This document shows positions 24,496-33,167 of a stretch of DNA of 64,000 nt, piece after piece. The position numbers were made by a program, and so were the translations under genes. The notes below the pieces were generated by a model. That model did not search any database, was not told where the DNA came from, and saw only the letters and a list, made by a program, of their open reading frames with translations. The stretch lies in NCBI RefSeq assembly GCF_008761635.1, contig NZ_CP044344.1, forward strand, positions 310,001 through 374,000, read 5' to 3'. Numbering within the stretch: position 1 is the stretch's first letter; the number at the start of each line of letters is the position of its first letter. This DNA comes from Nocardioides cynanchi. GTDB taxonomy: Bacteria > Actinomycetota > Actinomycetes > Propionibacteriales > Nocardioidaceae.

Positions 24496-25404
24496 GAACG
24501 CGTGCGCCATCAGCTCCCCGAACAGCTCGTGCTCGTCGACCTCGAGACCCTTGCCGCGGAACCAGCCGCAGATGTTGGTGCAGTCCCGCATCAGGAAGTC
24601 CATGCCGTTCTGGTTGCCCACCAGATCGACGATCTGGGGCAGGTCGATGATCACCAGTCGCGGTCCTGCGGCCAGGATGTTGTACGCCGAGAGGTCGCCG
24701 TGCACGATCCCGGCCTGCACCATCGTGGCCAGAGCGTCCCGCAGCTGGTCGAAGTAGGACTCCAGCAGGGCCCGGTCCGGCCGGGTCTGCGCCAGCCGCG
24801 GCGCGGTCTCGCCGTCGTAGGTGATCCACTCCATCAGGATCTCGGTGCCGTCGATCTGCACGGGGTAGGGGACCGGCAGGCCGAGCCCGTGCAGTCGGTT
24901 CAGCGCGCCCCACTCCGAGATCGCCCACTCGCCGGCCGCGACCAGGCGGCCGAACGTGCTCTTGCGCTTGAGGGCGCGCTCGTCGCGGGAGCGCTTCATC
25001 GAGCGACCCTCGGTGTAGGCGGCCGAGCGGTGGAAGGTGCTGTGCTCCGGTGACCGGTAGCGCTTGGCCGCCATCACCACGGCGCGCTCCGGCTCGAGCG
25101 GGTCGGCGCGCTCCAGCAGGAACACGTCGGCCTCCTTGCCGGTCTTGAGGATGCCGAGCTCGGTGTCGATGGCGCCTTGCGAGGTCACCAGCCAGTCCGG
25201 GTGCGGCTCCGGGCCGCGGCTCAGCGGCTCGACGGAGAGCCACGTCGAGAAGCGCTGGCCGTCCGGCAGGTCGTCGTCGGGGAAGTAGGCGTGGAAGTCG
25301 AAGACGAACGACGGATCGAGGCCGCTGAGCGGGTCGACGTGGGTGTAGGTGTCGGTGAGAAAGCTGTCGAACGCCTCAGCGTTCGGGATGTGCTCCGATG
25401 TCAT
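24493..25404 (-). CDS. RIO1-family serine/threonine protein kinase-like protein
   Basis: A 303-residue protein with the compact RIO kinase fold. Visible motifs are the nucleotide loop TGKEADVFLLE (88-98), the ATP-binding lysine in VMAAKRY (Lys114), the catalytic loop GIVHGDLSAYNIL (232-244, Asp237) and the metal-binding IDLPQ (253-257). The region EGRSMKRSRDERALKRKSTFGR resembles the flexible loop of RIO1. Bacterial RIO kinases are poorly characterised; targets are unknown. A 30-codon reading frame with a strong Shine-Dalgarno overlaps its start. Confidence 0.88.
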   Translation of the reverse strand: MTSEHIPNAEAFDSFLTDTYTHVDPLSGLDPSFVFDFHAYFPDDDLPDGQRFSTWLSVEPLSRGPEPHPDWLVTSQGAIDTELGILKTGKEADVFLLERADPLEPERAVVMAAKRYRSPEHSTFHRSAAYTEGRSMKRSRDERALKRKSTFGRLVAAGEWAISEWGALNRLHGLGLPVPYPVQIDGTEILMEWITYDGETAPRLAQTRPDRALLESYFDQLRDALATMVQAGIVHGDLSAYNILAAGPRLVIIDLPQIVDLVGNQNGMDFLMRDCTNICGWFRGKGLEVDEHELFGELMAHAF

Positions 25405-25468
25405 CGGTGACGGTGCTCCAGAGGTGAGAGGGACGGTCTGCGGGCAGGCCGAGGACAGTGATGGTCAT
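25376..25468 (-). CDS. Small upstream reading frame overlapping the RIO kinase start
   Basis: ATG 25468 is preceded by GAGAGGAG at a good distance and opens 30 codons (MTITVLGLPADRPSHLWSTV, then 10 more) that stop 29 nt inside the RIO kinase gene in another frame. The Shine-Dalgarno is better than that of the kinase itself. It could be a leader peptide whose translation opens or couples to the kinase start. No homologue is known to me. Confidence 0.5.
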   Translation of the reverse strand: MTITVLGLPADRPSHLWSTVTDDIGAHPER

Positions 25469-25561
25469 GTCACGTCTCCTCTCATCGGGCACCGGAGATC
25501 ACCGGGCGCTCCGAGTGTGACAGCGCGGGCTGCGGGTCGCAAACGGAATTCGACGTTCCGC

Positions 25562-25567
25562 TAGGTT
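25562..25567 (+). promoter_or_regulatory. Probable -10 box (TAGGTT) of the M1 peptidase gene
   Basis: TAGGTT ends 6 nt before GTG 25574 and no Shine-Dalgarno is visible, which supports a leaderless transcript. Confidence 0.5.
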
Positions 25568-25573
25568 GCGCAG

Positions 25574-26992
25574 GTGCTGACCCGCTGGCTGACCTGCTGG
25601 GCCGCCGCGGCGGTCGCCCTGGCCCTCCTCCTCGGCGGCGGGGCAGCCCCGACGGTGGCGACGGCCCCGTCCGCGGTCGCCGGGGCGCCGGGCATCGGTG
25701 ACCCCTACTTCCCGCTCGACGGCAACGGCGGCATCGACGTGCTGTCCTACGACGTGCACGACGGCTACCGCTTCGGCGACCGGCGGATCCGAGGCTGGAC
25801 CAGGGTCACGTTGCGCGCCACCGAGCGGTTGTCGTCCTTCGACCTCGACTTCCTGCTGCCGGTCTCGTCGGTCCGCCTCTCGACGGGCCGGGCCACCTTC
25901 GCCCAGCCCGACGGGCACGAGCTGGTGATCACCCCGGCGCATCCGATCCCGACCGGGGGCACGGTGCGGGCCCGGATCGCCTACTCCGGCCACCCCGATC
26001 GCCAGGGTTGGGAGGGCGAGCACAACTGGGTCGCCGACGACGCCGAGGTGGTCGCGGTCAACGAGCCGCACATGGCCGCCTGGTGGTTCCCCTCCGACGA
26101 CCATCCGCTCGACAAGGCCCGGATGGACCTGCACCTCACCGTCCCGCGTGCCGACCGGGTGATCGCCAACGGCCGCCTCGTCGGGGTCCGCCGCGACGGC
26201 GCCCACACGACGTACCACTGGAGTGGCGGCGGCCCGATGGCGACCTACCTGGCCTTCTTCGCAGCCGGCAGGTTCGAGGTCCGGCACGGGGTCCACCGCG
26301 GGCTGCCGTGGTACGTCGCGGTGTCGCGCCAGCTTCCGACCGCCCGACGCCGGGCGGTGCTGCACGGACTGCTCCAGACCCCGCACATCGTGGGCTGGCT
26401 CCAGCGGCACCTCGGCCCCTACCCGTTCGCGGAGACCGGCGGCGTGGTCACCGAGCTGAACCCCGGCTTCTCCCTGGAGACGCAGACCCGCCCGACGTAC
26501 CCGCTGGACGTCTTCGCCACCCTGATGGTCCACGAGCTGGCCCACCAGTGGTTCGGCGACTCGGTGTCGGTCCACCACTGGCGCGACATCTGGCTCAACG
26601 AGGGGTTCGCGACTTTCATGGAGGCCCTGTGGACAGAGAGCCACGGCGGTGTCAGCATCCGCCGCTGGCTGCACGAGACGTACGCCGCCAACCCTGACGG
26701 AACCGAGCTCTGGAAGCTCCGGATCTCCGACCCGGGGCCGGGGCACCTCTTCGACCAGGCGGTCTACGAGCGGGGGGCCCTGGCCCTGGCCGCCCTCCGA
26801 GAGCGGATGGGACACCCTGCGTTCGCCCGGCTGCTCCGCGCCTGGACGCGCCAGCACCGGCACGGCCACGGCACGACCGCGGCGTTCGAGGCGCTCGCCG
26901 TCCAGATCCACGGCCCCGGCCTGCGACCCCTGTTCCGGGCCTGGCTCGACGTGACCGGTCGGCCGGCGGACTCCGCCGCGGACGGGCTGTGA
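25574..26992 (+). CDS. Secreted M1-family metallopeptidase
   Basis: A 472-residue zinc aminopeptidase-like protein with an N-terminal signal segment (CWAAAAVALALLLGGG). The zinc site is HELAHQWFG (His320, Glu321, His324) with the third ligand Glu343 in NEGFAT, 19 residues after His324 as expected. The substrate-anchoring GAMEN motif of canonical M1 enzymes is not recognisable; ETGGVVTELNPG stands in its place, which may change specificity. The family's C-terminal HEAT-like domain is absent, as in other short actinobacterial M1 peptidases. Confidence 0.9.
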   Translation: MLTRWLTCWAAAAVALALLLGGGAAPTVATAPSAVAGAPGIGDPYFPLDGNGGIDVLSYDVHDGYRFGDRRIRGWTRVTLRATERLSSFDLDFLLPVSSVRLSTGRATFAQPDGHELVITPAHPIPTGGTVRARIAYSGHPDRQGWEGEHNWVADDAEVVAVNEPHMAAWWFPSDDHPLDKARMDLHLTVPRADRVIANGRLVGVRRDGAHTTYHWSGGGPMATYLAFFAAGRFEVRHGVHRGLPWYVAVSRQLPTARRRAVLHGLLQTPHIVGWLQRHLGPYPFAETGGVVTELNPGFSLETQTRPTYPLDVFATLMVHELAHQWFGDSVSVHHWRDIWLNEGFATFMEALWTESHGGVSIRRWLHETYAANPDGTELWKLRISDPGPGHLFDQAVYERGALALAALRERMGHPAFARLLRAWTRQHRHGHGTTAAFEALAVQIHGPGLRPLFRAWLDVTGRPADSAADGL

Positions 26993-26998
26993 GGGACC

Positions 26999-27024
26999 CG
27001 CGCCGCTAGCCGATCAGCGGCGCG
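26999..27024. terminator. Hairpin at the convergent M1 peptidase/FAD oxidoreductase end
   Basis: CGCGCCGCT and AGCGGCGCG form a perfect 9-bp stem with an 8-nt loop. One arm lies in the last codons of the FAD oxidoreductase gene. It probably terminates the M1 peptidase transcript. Confidence 0.5.
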
Positions 27025-28406
27025 ACGACCTTGGCGATCCGGCTCTCGCGACCCGTGCGCGCCTCCTCGGAGTCGGCCCAGGTCATCGCGCGCAGGCCGG
27101 CGTTGATGCCCAGCCAGCGCAGGGGTTCTGGCTCCCACGAGCGCGACCGGTGGTCGACCCAGGGGAGTCGGGTCAGCTCGGTGTCGCGCCCGAGGACGAG
27201 GTCGGCGAGGGTCCGCCCGGCGAGGTTGGTGGTGCTGACGCCGTCGCCGACGTAGCCGCCCGCCCAGCCCACGCCCGTGCTGCGGTCGAGGCCGACCGAG
27301 GCCGTCCAGTCGCGGGCGATGCCGAGCGCACCGCCCCAGGCATGGGTGACCCGGGCCGGAGCCACGGCCGGGAAGAGGTCGACCAGGGTGGCGTGCAGCG
27401 CCGCGAAGACGTGCTCGTTGCGGTCGAACCCCGGCCGGATCCGGGAGCCGAAGTGGTAGGGCGCCCCGCGCCCGCCGAAGACCAGCCGGTCGTCGGCGGT
27501 GCGCTGGCCGTAGATGATCAGGTGCCGGTGGTCGTTGAAGGTCTCGCGCCGGCGCAGCCCGATCTGCTCCCAGGTCGCCTCGGGCAGCGGCTCGGTGGCG
27601 ATGATCAGCGAGTAGACCGGCACGATCTGACGGCGTTGCCCGGCCAGCGTCCGGGTGTAGCCCTCCGTGGCCCGGATCACGTGCGCGGCCCGGACCGTGC
27701 CGTGCCGGGTCTCCACGCGGCCCGGCGCGATCTCGGTGGCCGGGGTCTGCTCGTAGATCGTGCCGCCGCGCCGCTCGACCGCCGCCGCGAGGCCGCGCAC
27801 GAGGCGGCCGGGGTGGATCGCGGCGCAGTCGGGGGTGTACGTCGCGCCCCGCACCCGGGTGGCGGCCAGCACGCTCGTGGCCTCGGTCTCGCTGAGCAGC
27901 CGGACCTGGTCCTCGCCCAGACCCCAGCTGCGGGCGTGCTCGACCTCCGCCTTCGCGCGCGCCAGCTGGGGGCCGCTACGGGCCAGCGCGATGGTGCCGC
28001 CCTTGGCCATCTGCGCGTCGATGTCCTCGGCAGTCGCGGCCAGGATCACCTCGTCCACGCTGTGCCGCATCGCGGCGTACTGCGCCAGGGCCGCGCTCCG
28101 GGACGACCGGCGGGCCAGGGAGTCCAGGGAGGAGGGGAAGAGGGCCGAGCACCAGCCGCCGTTGCGCCCGCTCGCGCCGAAGCCGGCGGTCTGCGCCTCG
28201 ACCACCGCGATCCGCAGGGTCGGCTCCGCCCGGGCCAGGTAGAGCGCGGTCCACAGGCCGGTGAAGCCCGCGCCCACGATCGCCACGTCGACCTCGCGGT
28301 CACCGGGCAGGGGCGGCCGCGGGGTCCAGTCGTCGCCCGGCGTGGTCTGGTGCCACAGGGACAGGCTGCGCAGGTCGGGGGAGTCGGTGCTCAGCGCACA
28401 CCCCAC
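27006..28406 (-). CDS. FAD-dependent oxidoreductase, PuuB-like (DAO family)
   Basis: A 466-residue flavoprotein of the D-amino-acid-oxidase family. The FAD-binding Rossmann motif is VDVAIVGAGFTGLWTALYLA near residue 40, followed by FGASGRNGGWC, typical of gamma-glutamylputrescine oxidase and related amine oxidases. A second flavin contact near the C-terminus reads GWAGGYVGDGVSTTNLAGRT. No glutamylputrescine synthetase (puuA) is in the window, so the true amine substrate is open. GTG 28406 overlaps the end of the lrp gene by 16 nt; a CTG at 28394 is an alternative. Co-transcribed with the regulator. Confidence 0.88.
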   Translation of the reverse strand: MGCALSTDSPDLRSLSLWHQTTPGDDWTPRPPLPGDREVDVAIVGAGFTGLWTALYLARAEPTLRIAVVEAQTAGFGASGRNGGWCSALFPSSLDSLARRSSRSAALAQYAAMRHSVDEVILAATAEDIDAQMAKGGTIALARSGPQLARAKAEVEHARSWGLGEDQVRLLSETEATSVLAATRVRGATYTPDCAAIHPGRLVRGLAAAVERRGGTIYEQTPATEIAPGRVETRHGTVRAAHVIRATEGYTRTLAGQRRQIVPVYSLIIATEPLPEATWEQIGLRRRETFNDHRHLIIYGQRTADDRLVFGGRGAPYHFGSRIRPGFDRNEHVFAALHATLVDLFPAVAPARVTHAWGGALGIARDWTASVGLDRSTGVGWAGGYVGDGVSTTNLAGRTLADLVLGRDTELTRLPWVDHRSRSWEPEPLRWLGINAGLRAMTWADSEEARTGRESRIAKVVAPLIG

Positions 28407-28858
28407 GAGTAGGTCTGCTTGCGCAGCTTGAGGTACATGAACGTCTCGGTGCCGACCACGCCGCTGATCCGGCGGATCTTCGACGAGATCACCTCCAGGA
28501 GGTGCTCGTCGCTCTCGCAGACGACCTCGACCAGCAGGTCGTAGGCGCCGGCGGTGATCACGACGTAGTCGACCTCGTCGAGGTCGGCGATCGCGTCGGC
28601 CACGGGCTCCATCGGCCCGTTGACCCGGACCCCGACCATCGCCTGTCGGGCGAAGCCCAGCTCGAGCGGGTCGGTGACCGCCACGACCTGCATCACGCCC
28701 CCGTCCACGAGGCGTTGGACCCGCTGCCGGACGGCGGCCTCGGAGAGACCGACCACCTTGCCGATCGCGGCGTACGAGCGTCGGCCGTCCTGCTGGAGCT
28801 GCTCGATGATGGCTTTGGATACATCGTCGAGGGCTGCCCGAGGCTGCTTCTTGGTCAT
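28391..28858 (-). CDS. Lrp/AsnC family transcriptional regulator
   Basis: A 155-residue regulator with an N-terminal helix-turn-helix (DDVSKAIIEQLQQDGRRSYA, then IGKVVGLSEAAVRQRVQRL) and a C-terminal RAM domain (DYVVITAGAYDLLVEVVCE and VGTETFMYLKLRKQTYSW) that binds small effectors and forms octamers. ATG 28858 is preferred to a GTG two codons earlier. It is divergent from the PotD gene and followed by the FAD oxidoreductase, which makes it the likely local regulator of polyamine use. Candidate sites ACGRAATCC lie in the divergent region. Confidence 0.9.
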   Translation of the reverse strand: MTKKQPRAALDDVSKAIIEQLQQDGRRSYAAIGKVVGLSEAAVRQRVQRLVDGGVMQVVAVTDPLELGFARQAMVGVRVNGPMEPVADAIADLDEVDYVVITAGAYDLLVEVVCESDEHLLEVISSKIRRISGVVGTETFMYLKLRKQTYSWGVR

Positions 28859-28911
28859 GGACACCTATGCTGTCAGGCACTGGGGTGCGGGTCCAGCACC
28901 GTGTTACCGCA

Positions 28912-28949
28912 GGATTTCGTCGTGTCCGGGCAAATGAAACACGGAATCC
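28912..28949. promoter_or_regulatory. Inverted pair of ACGRAATCC words between lrp and potD
   Basis: GGATTTCGT (28912-28920, reverse complement ACGAAATCC) and ACGGAATCC (28941-28949) face each other with centres 29 bp apart, close to three helical turns, as expected for Lrp/AsnC octamers. The second word lies directly before the potD -35 box. The same word recurs at 34654 and 38425. Confidence 0.5.
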
Positions 28950-28950
28950 C

Positions 28951-28979
28951 TTGTTACCGATGCCTGCGCATGACACGAT
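28951..28979 (+). promoter_or_regulatory. Probable potD promoter
   Basis: TTGTTA (28951-28956) and CACGAT (28974-28979) are separated by 17 nt. Transcription would begin near 28986, about 30 nt before the potD ATG. Confidence 0.5.
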
Positions 28980-29014
28980 CCGAACCGAATCGGCAGGCAG
29001 AGGCAGGAGTGCAG

Positions 29015-30196
29015 ATGGCAGGCGGATCCGGGGGCGTCTCTCGCCGTACCGTCGTCCGAGGCGTGGGGGGAGCAGCCTTCGCAGGCGCCAGCCTGGCGGC
29101 TCTCAAGCTTCCCTTCTTCGGCGTCGGCGGCTCGCAGCAGGACCCCGCGACGTGCAAGGCGACCGACGTCTCGGCCACCGACAGGCGGTTGATCGTCTCC
29201 AACTGGCCGGCCTACATCGACCCCCCGCACAAGGCGGGCTCCACGCTGGCGGTCTTCCAGGACCGGACCGGCATCTCGGTGAAGTACAACGACGACGTCA
29301 ACGACAACAACGAGTTCTACGCCAAGGTGAAGAACCAGCTCGGCGCCTGCCAGCCGGTGCAGCGCGACATCATGGTGCTCACCGACTGGATGGCGGCCCG
29401 GATGATCGGCCTGGGCTGGATCCAGCCGCTGGACGCGAGCAAGGTGCCCAACCTTCACAAGAACCTCATCCCGCGGTTGCAGGGCAAGGCCTGGGACCCG
29501 AAGGAGACCTACCACGCGCCGTGGCAGAGCGGCCTGACCGGGATCGCCTACAACGCCTCGAAGACCAGCGAGGTGAAGAGCTTCACCGAGCTGATGACCC
29601 GCTCGGACCTCAAGGGCAAGGTCACCCTGCTGACCGAGATGCGCGACACGATGGGCTTCATGCTCCGCACGGTCGGGGCACACCCGGACAACTTCACCGA
29701 CACGCAGTGGCAGAACGCCATCGACTCCCTGCACAAGGCGGTGTCCGACGGCCAGGTCCGCTCGTTCAACGGCAACGACTACCTCAACGACCTCGCCTCC
29801 GGCAACACCCTGGCCTGTGAGGCCTGGTCGGGCGACGTGATCATCGCCCAGCAGGACAACCCCGACATCAAGTTCGTCACGCCCGAGGAAGGCCTCGCGC
29901 TCTGGGCGGACAACATGCTGATCCCCAACCTCGCCCAGCACGAGCTGAACGCCGAGGAGTGGATCAACTACTACTACGACCCCGTGGTGGCGGCCAAGCT
30001 CGCCGACTGGAACTACTACATCTGCCCGGTGCAGGGCGCGCAGGAGGAGATGTTGAAGCTCGACAAGCCGGCCGCCAAGAGCCCGTTGATCTTCCCCGAC
30101 GACAAGATGCTGTCGACGACGTGGGGCTTCATGCCGCTCAACGACCAGCAGGAGCTCCAATACGAAAAGGACTGGACCAATGTCACTTCCGGCTGA
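29015..30196 (+). CDS. potD: Polyamine ABC transporter substrate-binding protein, Tat-type (PotD family)
   Basis: A 393-residue extracellular binding protein. The N-terminus carries a twin-arginine signal (SRRTVVRGVGGAAFAGASLA), so it should be exported folded; no lipobox is seen. The mature part begins near LIVSNWPAYIDP, the usual start of PotD/PotF proteins, and continues with ISVKYNDDVNDNNEFYAKV and YHAPWQSGLTGIAYN. Ligand (putrescine, spermidine or agmatine) cannot be told. ATG 29015 has AGGAG 5 nt upstream. It heads the operon potD-potA-potB-potC. Confidence 0.9.
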   Translation: MAGGSGGVSRRTVVRGVGGAAFAGASLAALKLPFFGVGGSQQDPATCKATDVSATDRRLIVSNWPAYIDPPHKAGSTLAVFQDRTGISVKYNDDVNDNNEFYAKVKNQLGACQPVQRDIMVLTDWMAARMIGLGWIQPLDASKVPNLHKNLIPRLQGKAWDPKETYHAPWQSGLTGIAYNASKTSEVKSFTELMTRSDLKGKVTLLTEMRDTMGFMLRTVGAHPDNFTDTQWQNAIDSLHKAVSDGQVRSFNGNDYLNDLASGNTLACEAWSGDVIIAQQDNPDIKFVTPEEGLALWADNMLIPNLAQHELNAEEWINYYYDPVVAAKLADWNYYICPVQGAQEEMLKLDKPAAKSPLIFPDDKMLSTTWGFMPLNDQQELQYEKDWTNVTSG

Positions 30197-31343
30197 GACC
30201 ACCGAGGCGCCAGCGGCGGGATCGGCCGGCGCCGGCCTCGAGCTGCGCGAGCTGACCAAGGACTTCGGGACCTTCAAGGCGGTCGACTCCCTGGACCTCG
30301 ACGTACCGAGCGGATCGTTCTTCGCGTTGCTCGGCCCCTCGGGCTGCGGCAAGACCACGACCCTGCGGATGGTCGCCGGCCTCGAGACGCCGACGTCCGG
30401 CACGATCCGGCTCGGCGAGCGCGACATCACGTTCGAGAAGCCCTATCGGCGTCCGGTCAACACCGTGTTCCAGAACTACGCCCTGTTCCCGCACCTCGAC
30501 ATCTTCGAGAACGTCGCCTTCGGCCCGCGCCGTCGCAAGACCGGCGACGTCGACCGCGAGGTCACCGCGATGCTGGAGCTGGTGGAGCTGACCAGCCAAG
30601 CCCGCAAGAAGCCGGCCCAGCTCTCCGGTGGCCAGCAGCAGCGGGTGGCGCTGGCGAGGGCCCTGATCAACAAGCCCGAGGTGCTGCTCCTCGACGAGCC
30701 GCTCGGTGCGCTCGACCTCAAGCTCCGCCGGCAGATGCAGATCGAGCTCAAGCGGATCCAGGACGAGGTCGAGACGACGTTCATCCACGTCACGCACGAC
30801 CAGGAGGAGGCCATGACCATGGCCGACACCATCGCGGTGATGAACGCCGGGATCATCGAGCAGATGGGTGCTCCCGACGAGCTCTACGAGAACCCGCGGA
30901 CCACGTTCGTGGCCAACTTCCTGGGCCAGTCCAACCTGATCGAGGGCACGATCCAGAGCCGCGACGGCGACCTGACGACGGTCGACATGCACGGCATCGC
31001 GATCTCGGTCCCCAAGTCCCGCACCCACGCCGAGGGCGACCAGGGCTGGGTCGGCATCCGGCCGGAGAAGGTCCTGATCGGTGACGAGGGAGAGGCTCTC
31101 GACGCGCCGGGCAACACCATCCCCGGTGGCGTGGTCACCGACGTCAGCTTCGTCGGCGTCAGCACGCAGTACCTCGTCCGGATGCCGTGGGGCCAGGAGC
31201 TCCAGGTCTTCGAGCAGAACACCGGACGCCGCCGGATCTTCCGGCACGGCGACAAGGTCGAGCTCTCCTGGCGGCCCGAGTACGCCTTCCTGCTCGACCA
31301 CGACCAGGACGCGTCGGCAGGCTCCCACCTGGACGACGAATGA
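30180..31343 (+). CDS. potA: Polyamine ABC transporter ATP-binding protein, copy 1
   Basis: A 387-residue ATPase with Walker A GPSGCGKT (52-59), Q-loop [10 protein letters not shown], signature LSGGQQQR (148-155), Walker B LLLDEP (169-174) and the switch histidine in VTHDQEEA. The C-terminal TOBE-like region (from about residue 280) contains [11 protein letters not shown], as in PotA and other spermidine/putrescine importers. ATG overlaps the potD end by 17 nt, and the stop overlaps potB by 4 nt, so the four genes are one tightly coupled operon. Confidence 0.94.
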   Translation: MSLPAETTEAPAAGSAGAGLELRELTKDFGTFKAVDSLDLDVPSGSFFALLGPSGCGKTTTLRMVAGLETPTSGTIRLGERDITFEKPYRRPVNTVFQNYALFPHLDIFENVAFGPRRRKTGDVDREVTAMLELVELTSQARKKPAQLSGGQQQRVALARALINKPEVLLLDEPLGALDLKLRRQMQIELKRIQDEVETTFIHVTHDQEEAMTMADTIAVMNAGIIEQMGAPDELYENPRTTFVANFLGQSNLIEGTIQSRDGDLTTVDMHGIAISVPKSRTHAEGDQGWVGIRPEKVLIGDEGEALDAPGNTIPGGVVTDVSFVGVSTQYLVRMPWGQELQVFEQNTGRRRIFRHGDKVELSWRPEYAFLLDHDQDASAGSHLDDE

Positions 31344-32200
31344 GCGAGACCGTCCGCAAGAAGGGGATCGTCGGCTACGTCCTGCTGGCGCCCGCCTTCG
31401 TCTGGCTGCTGCTGTTCTTCCTGATCCCGTTCTACTCGTTGCTGGCGACCAGCCTGTTCAACGCGAACGGCTCGGACTTCCGCGGCTACACGATGGTCTA
31501 CCAGTGGAGCAACTTCTCCGGCGTCATCCGCGACTACTGGCCGCAGATGGCGCGGTCCCTGGTGTACGGCGCCATCGCCACCTTCCAGTGCCTGATCCTG
31601 GGCTACGTGCTCGCCTACGCGATCGCGTTCAAGGCCGGCCGCTGGAAGAACCTCATGCTGGTGCTGGTGATCGCGCCGTTCTTCACCAGCTTCCTGATCC
31701 GGACCCTGTCGTGGAAGCTGATCCTCGCCGACGACGGCGTGGTGGTGAACTCCCTGCATTTCGTGCACATCCTGGGCCCGAACGGCCACCTGCTCTACAC
31801 GCCGTTCGCGGTCGTGATGGGGCTGACCTACAACTTCCTGCCCTTCATGGTGCTGCCGCTCTTCGCCAGCATCGACAAGATCGACTACCGGCTGATCGAG
31901 GCCTCGAACGACCTCTACGCCAACCCGGTGGTCGGGTTCTTCAAGGTCACCTGGCCGCTGTCGTTGCCCGGTGTCGTGTCGGGGACCCTGCTGACGTTCA
32001 TCCCGGCGGTCGGTGACTACATCAACGACCAGCTGCTGGGGAGCACGCAGACCCGGATGATCGGCAACACGATCCAGGCCCTGTTCACCGAGGCGAACGA
32101 CTACCCGGCGGCCGGTGCGCTGTCGGTGATCCTGATGGTGATGATCGTGGCGATGGTGCTGTTCTACGTGAAGCGCGCCGGGACGGAGGACCTGCTGTGA
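31340..32200 (+). CDS. potB: Polyamine ABC transporter permease PotB, copy 1
   Basis: A 286-residue permease with six hydrophobic segments, the first being GYVLLAPAFVWLLLFFLIPF. The cytoplasmic EAA loop that docks to the ATPase is recognisable in YRLIEASNDLYANPVVGFFKVTWPLSLPG (split: EASNDLYANP and VTWPLSLPG). It forms the pore with PotC. ATG overlaps potA by 4 nt; the stop overlaps the potC GTG by 4 nt. Confidence 0.93.
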   Translation: MSETVRKKGIVGYVLLAPAFVWLLLFFLIPFYSLLATSLFNANGSDFRGYTMVYQWSNFSGVIRDYWPQMARSLVYGAIATFQCLILGYVLAYAIAFKAGRWKNLMLVLVIAPFFTSFLIRTLSWKLILADDGVVVNSLHFVHILGPNGHLLYTPFAVVMGLTYNFLPFMVLPLFASIDKIDYRLIEASNDLYANPVVGFFKVTWPLSLPGVVSGTLLTFIPAVGDYINDQLLGSTQTRMIGNTIQALFTEANDYPAAGALSVILMVMIVAMVLFYVKRAGTEDLL

Positions 32201-33003
32201 GGTGGCTGCGCAGCAGGATCGTGCTGCTCCTCGGCATCCTGGTCCTGGTCTACACGTTCGTGCCGATCTTCATCGTCGTGATGATGAGCTTCAACAAGCT
32301 CCCCAGCGAGCAGTCGAAGATCTACAAGTTCTACTCCTTCACCTGGGACAACTGGCTGCACCCCTGCGCCGCGGAGGGCATGTGCCACGGCCTCGTGCTC
32401 AGCATCAAGATCGGCCTGCTGGCCACCCTCGGTGCGACCATCCTCGGCACCCTGGCGGCGTTCGCCCTGGTCCGGCACGACTTCGCCGGGCGGTCCGCCA
32501 CCAACGTGCTGATCTTCCTGCCGATGGCCGCGCCCGAGATCGTGATGGGCTCCTCGCTGCTCGCGCTGTTCGTGGCCGCGGGCTTCGCCGGACAGCTGGG
32601 CTTCTGGACCATCCTGATCGCCCACATCATGTTCTGCCTGTCGTTCGTCGTGGTCACCGTGCGCTCGCGGTTGGCCGGCATGAGCGACACCCTCGAACAG
32701 GCGGCGATGGATCTGTACGCCACACCGCAGCAGACCTTCTGGAAGGTCACCTTCCCCCTGGTCTTCCCGGGCATCCTCGGAGCGGCCCTGCTGAGCTTCT
32801 CGCTCTCCTTCGACGACTTCATCATCACCAACCTCAACGCCGGCACCACCACGACGTTCCCGATGTACGTCTGGGGTGTGGCCCGCAAGACCGTGCCCAT
32901 GCAGATCAACGTGATCGGCACGATGATGCTGCTGGTCTCGGTGCTGATCGTGGTCGGCAGCGAGCTGCGCAGCCGGGCCCGGCAGAAGGCCCTCGCGGGC
33001 TGA
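32197..33003 (+). CDS. potC: Polyamine ABC transporter permease PotC, copy 1
   Basis: A 268-residue permease with six membrane segments, starting IVLLLGILVLVYTFVPIFI. The EAA loop reads EQAAMDLYATPQQTFWKVTF followed by PLVFPG, and the family block LSFSLSFDDFIITNLNAG follows. It partners with PotB. It is the last gene of the operon; a dispersed repeat and then a strong terminator lie downstream. Confidence 0.93.
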   Translation: MRWLRSRIVLLLGILVLVYTFVPIFIVVMMSFNKLPSEQSKIYKFYSFTWDNWLHPCAAEGMCHGLVLSIKIGLLATLGATILGTLAAFALVRHDFAGRSATNVLIFLPMAAPEIVMGSSLLALFVAAGFAGQLGFWTILIAHIMFCLSFVVVTVRSRLAGMSDTLEQAAMDLYATPQQTFWKVTFPLVFPGILGAALLSFSLSFDDFIITNLNAGTTTTFPMYVWGVARKTVPMQINVIGTMMLLVSVLIVVGSELRSRARQKALAG

Positions 33004-33014
33004 GCGGGGCCGCG

Positions 33015-33086
33015 GCTTTCCCCGGTTCACCGGGGAAACCGTCGCTTCCCAGCCGAAATTTCGGCCGAGAAGCGACGGTTTCGGCC
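33015..33086 (+). repeat. 72-bp structured intergenic repeat, copy 2
   Basis: This copy has a perfect hairpin TTTCCCCGG-TTCA-CCGGGGAAA and a second, larger perfect inverted repeat AAACCGTCGCTTC/GAAGCGACGGTTT (33036-33048 and 33069-33081) enclosing the palindrome GCCGAAATTTCGGC (33052-33065). It matches the reverse complement of 914-985 at 63 of 72 positions. It lies 11 nt after potC. Confidence 0.8.
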
Positions 33087-33119
33087 CGGTAGTTCCTCCC
33101 GGCAGCCGCCCTCAGACGA

Positions 33120-33158
33120 CCGAGACCCCGCCTCGAAACACTCGGGGCGGGGTCTCGG
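33120..33158. terminator. Bidirectional terminator between potC and the aminotransferase
   Basis: CCGAGACCCCGCC and GGCGGGGTCTCGG form a perfect 13-bp stem with a 13-nt loop, placed between two convergent genes. Confidence 0.75.
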
Positions 33159-33167
33159 GGTACGACG

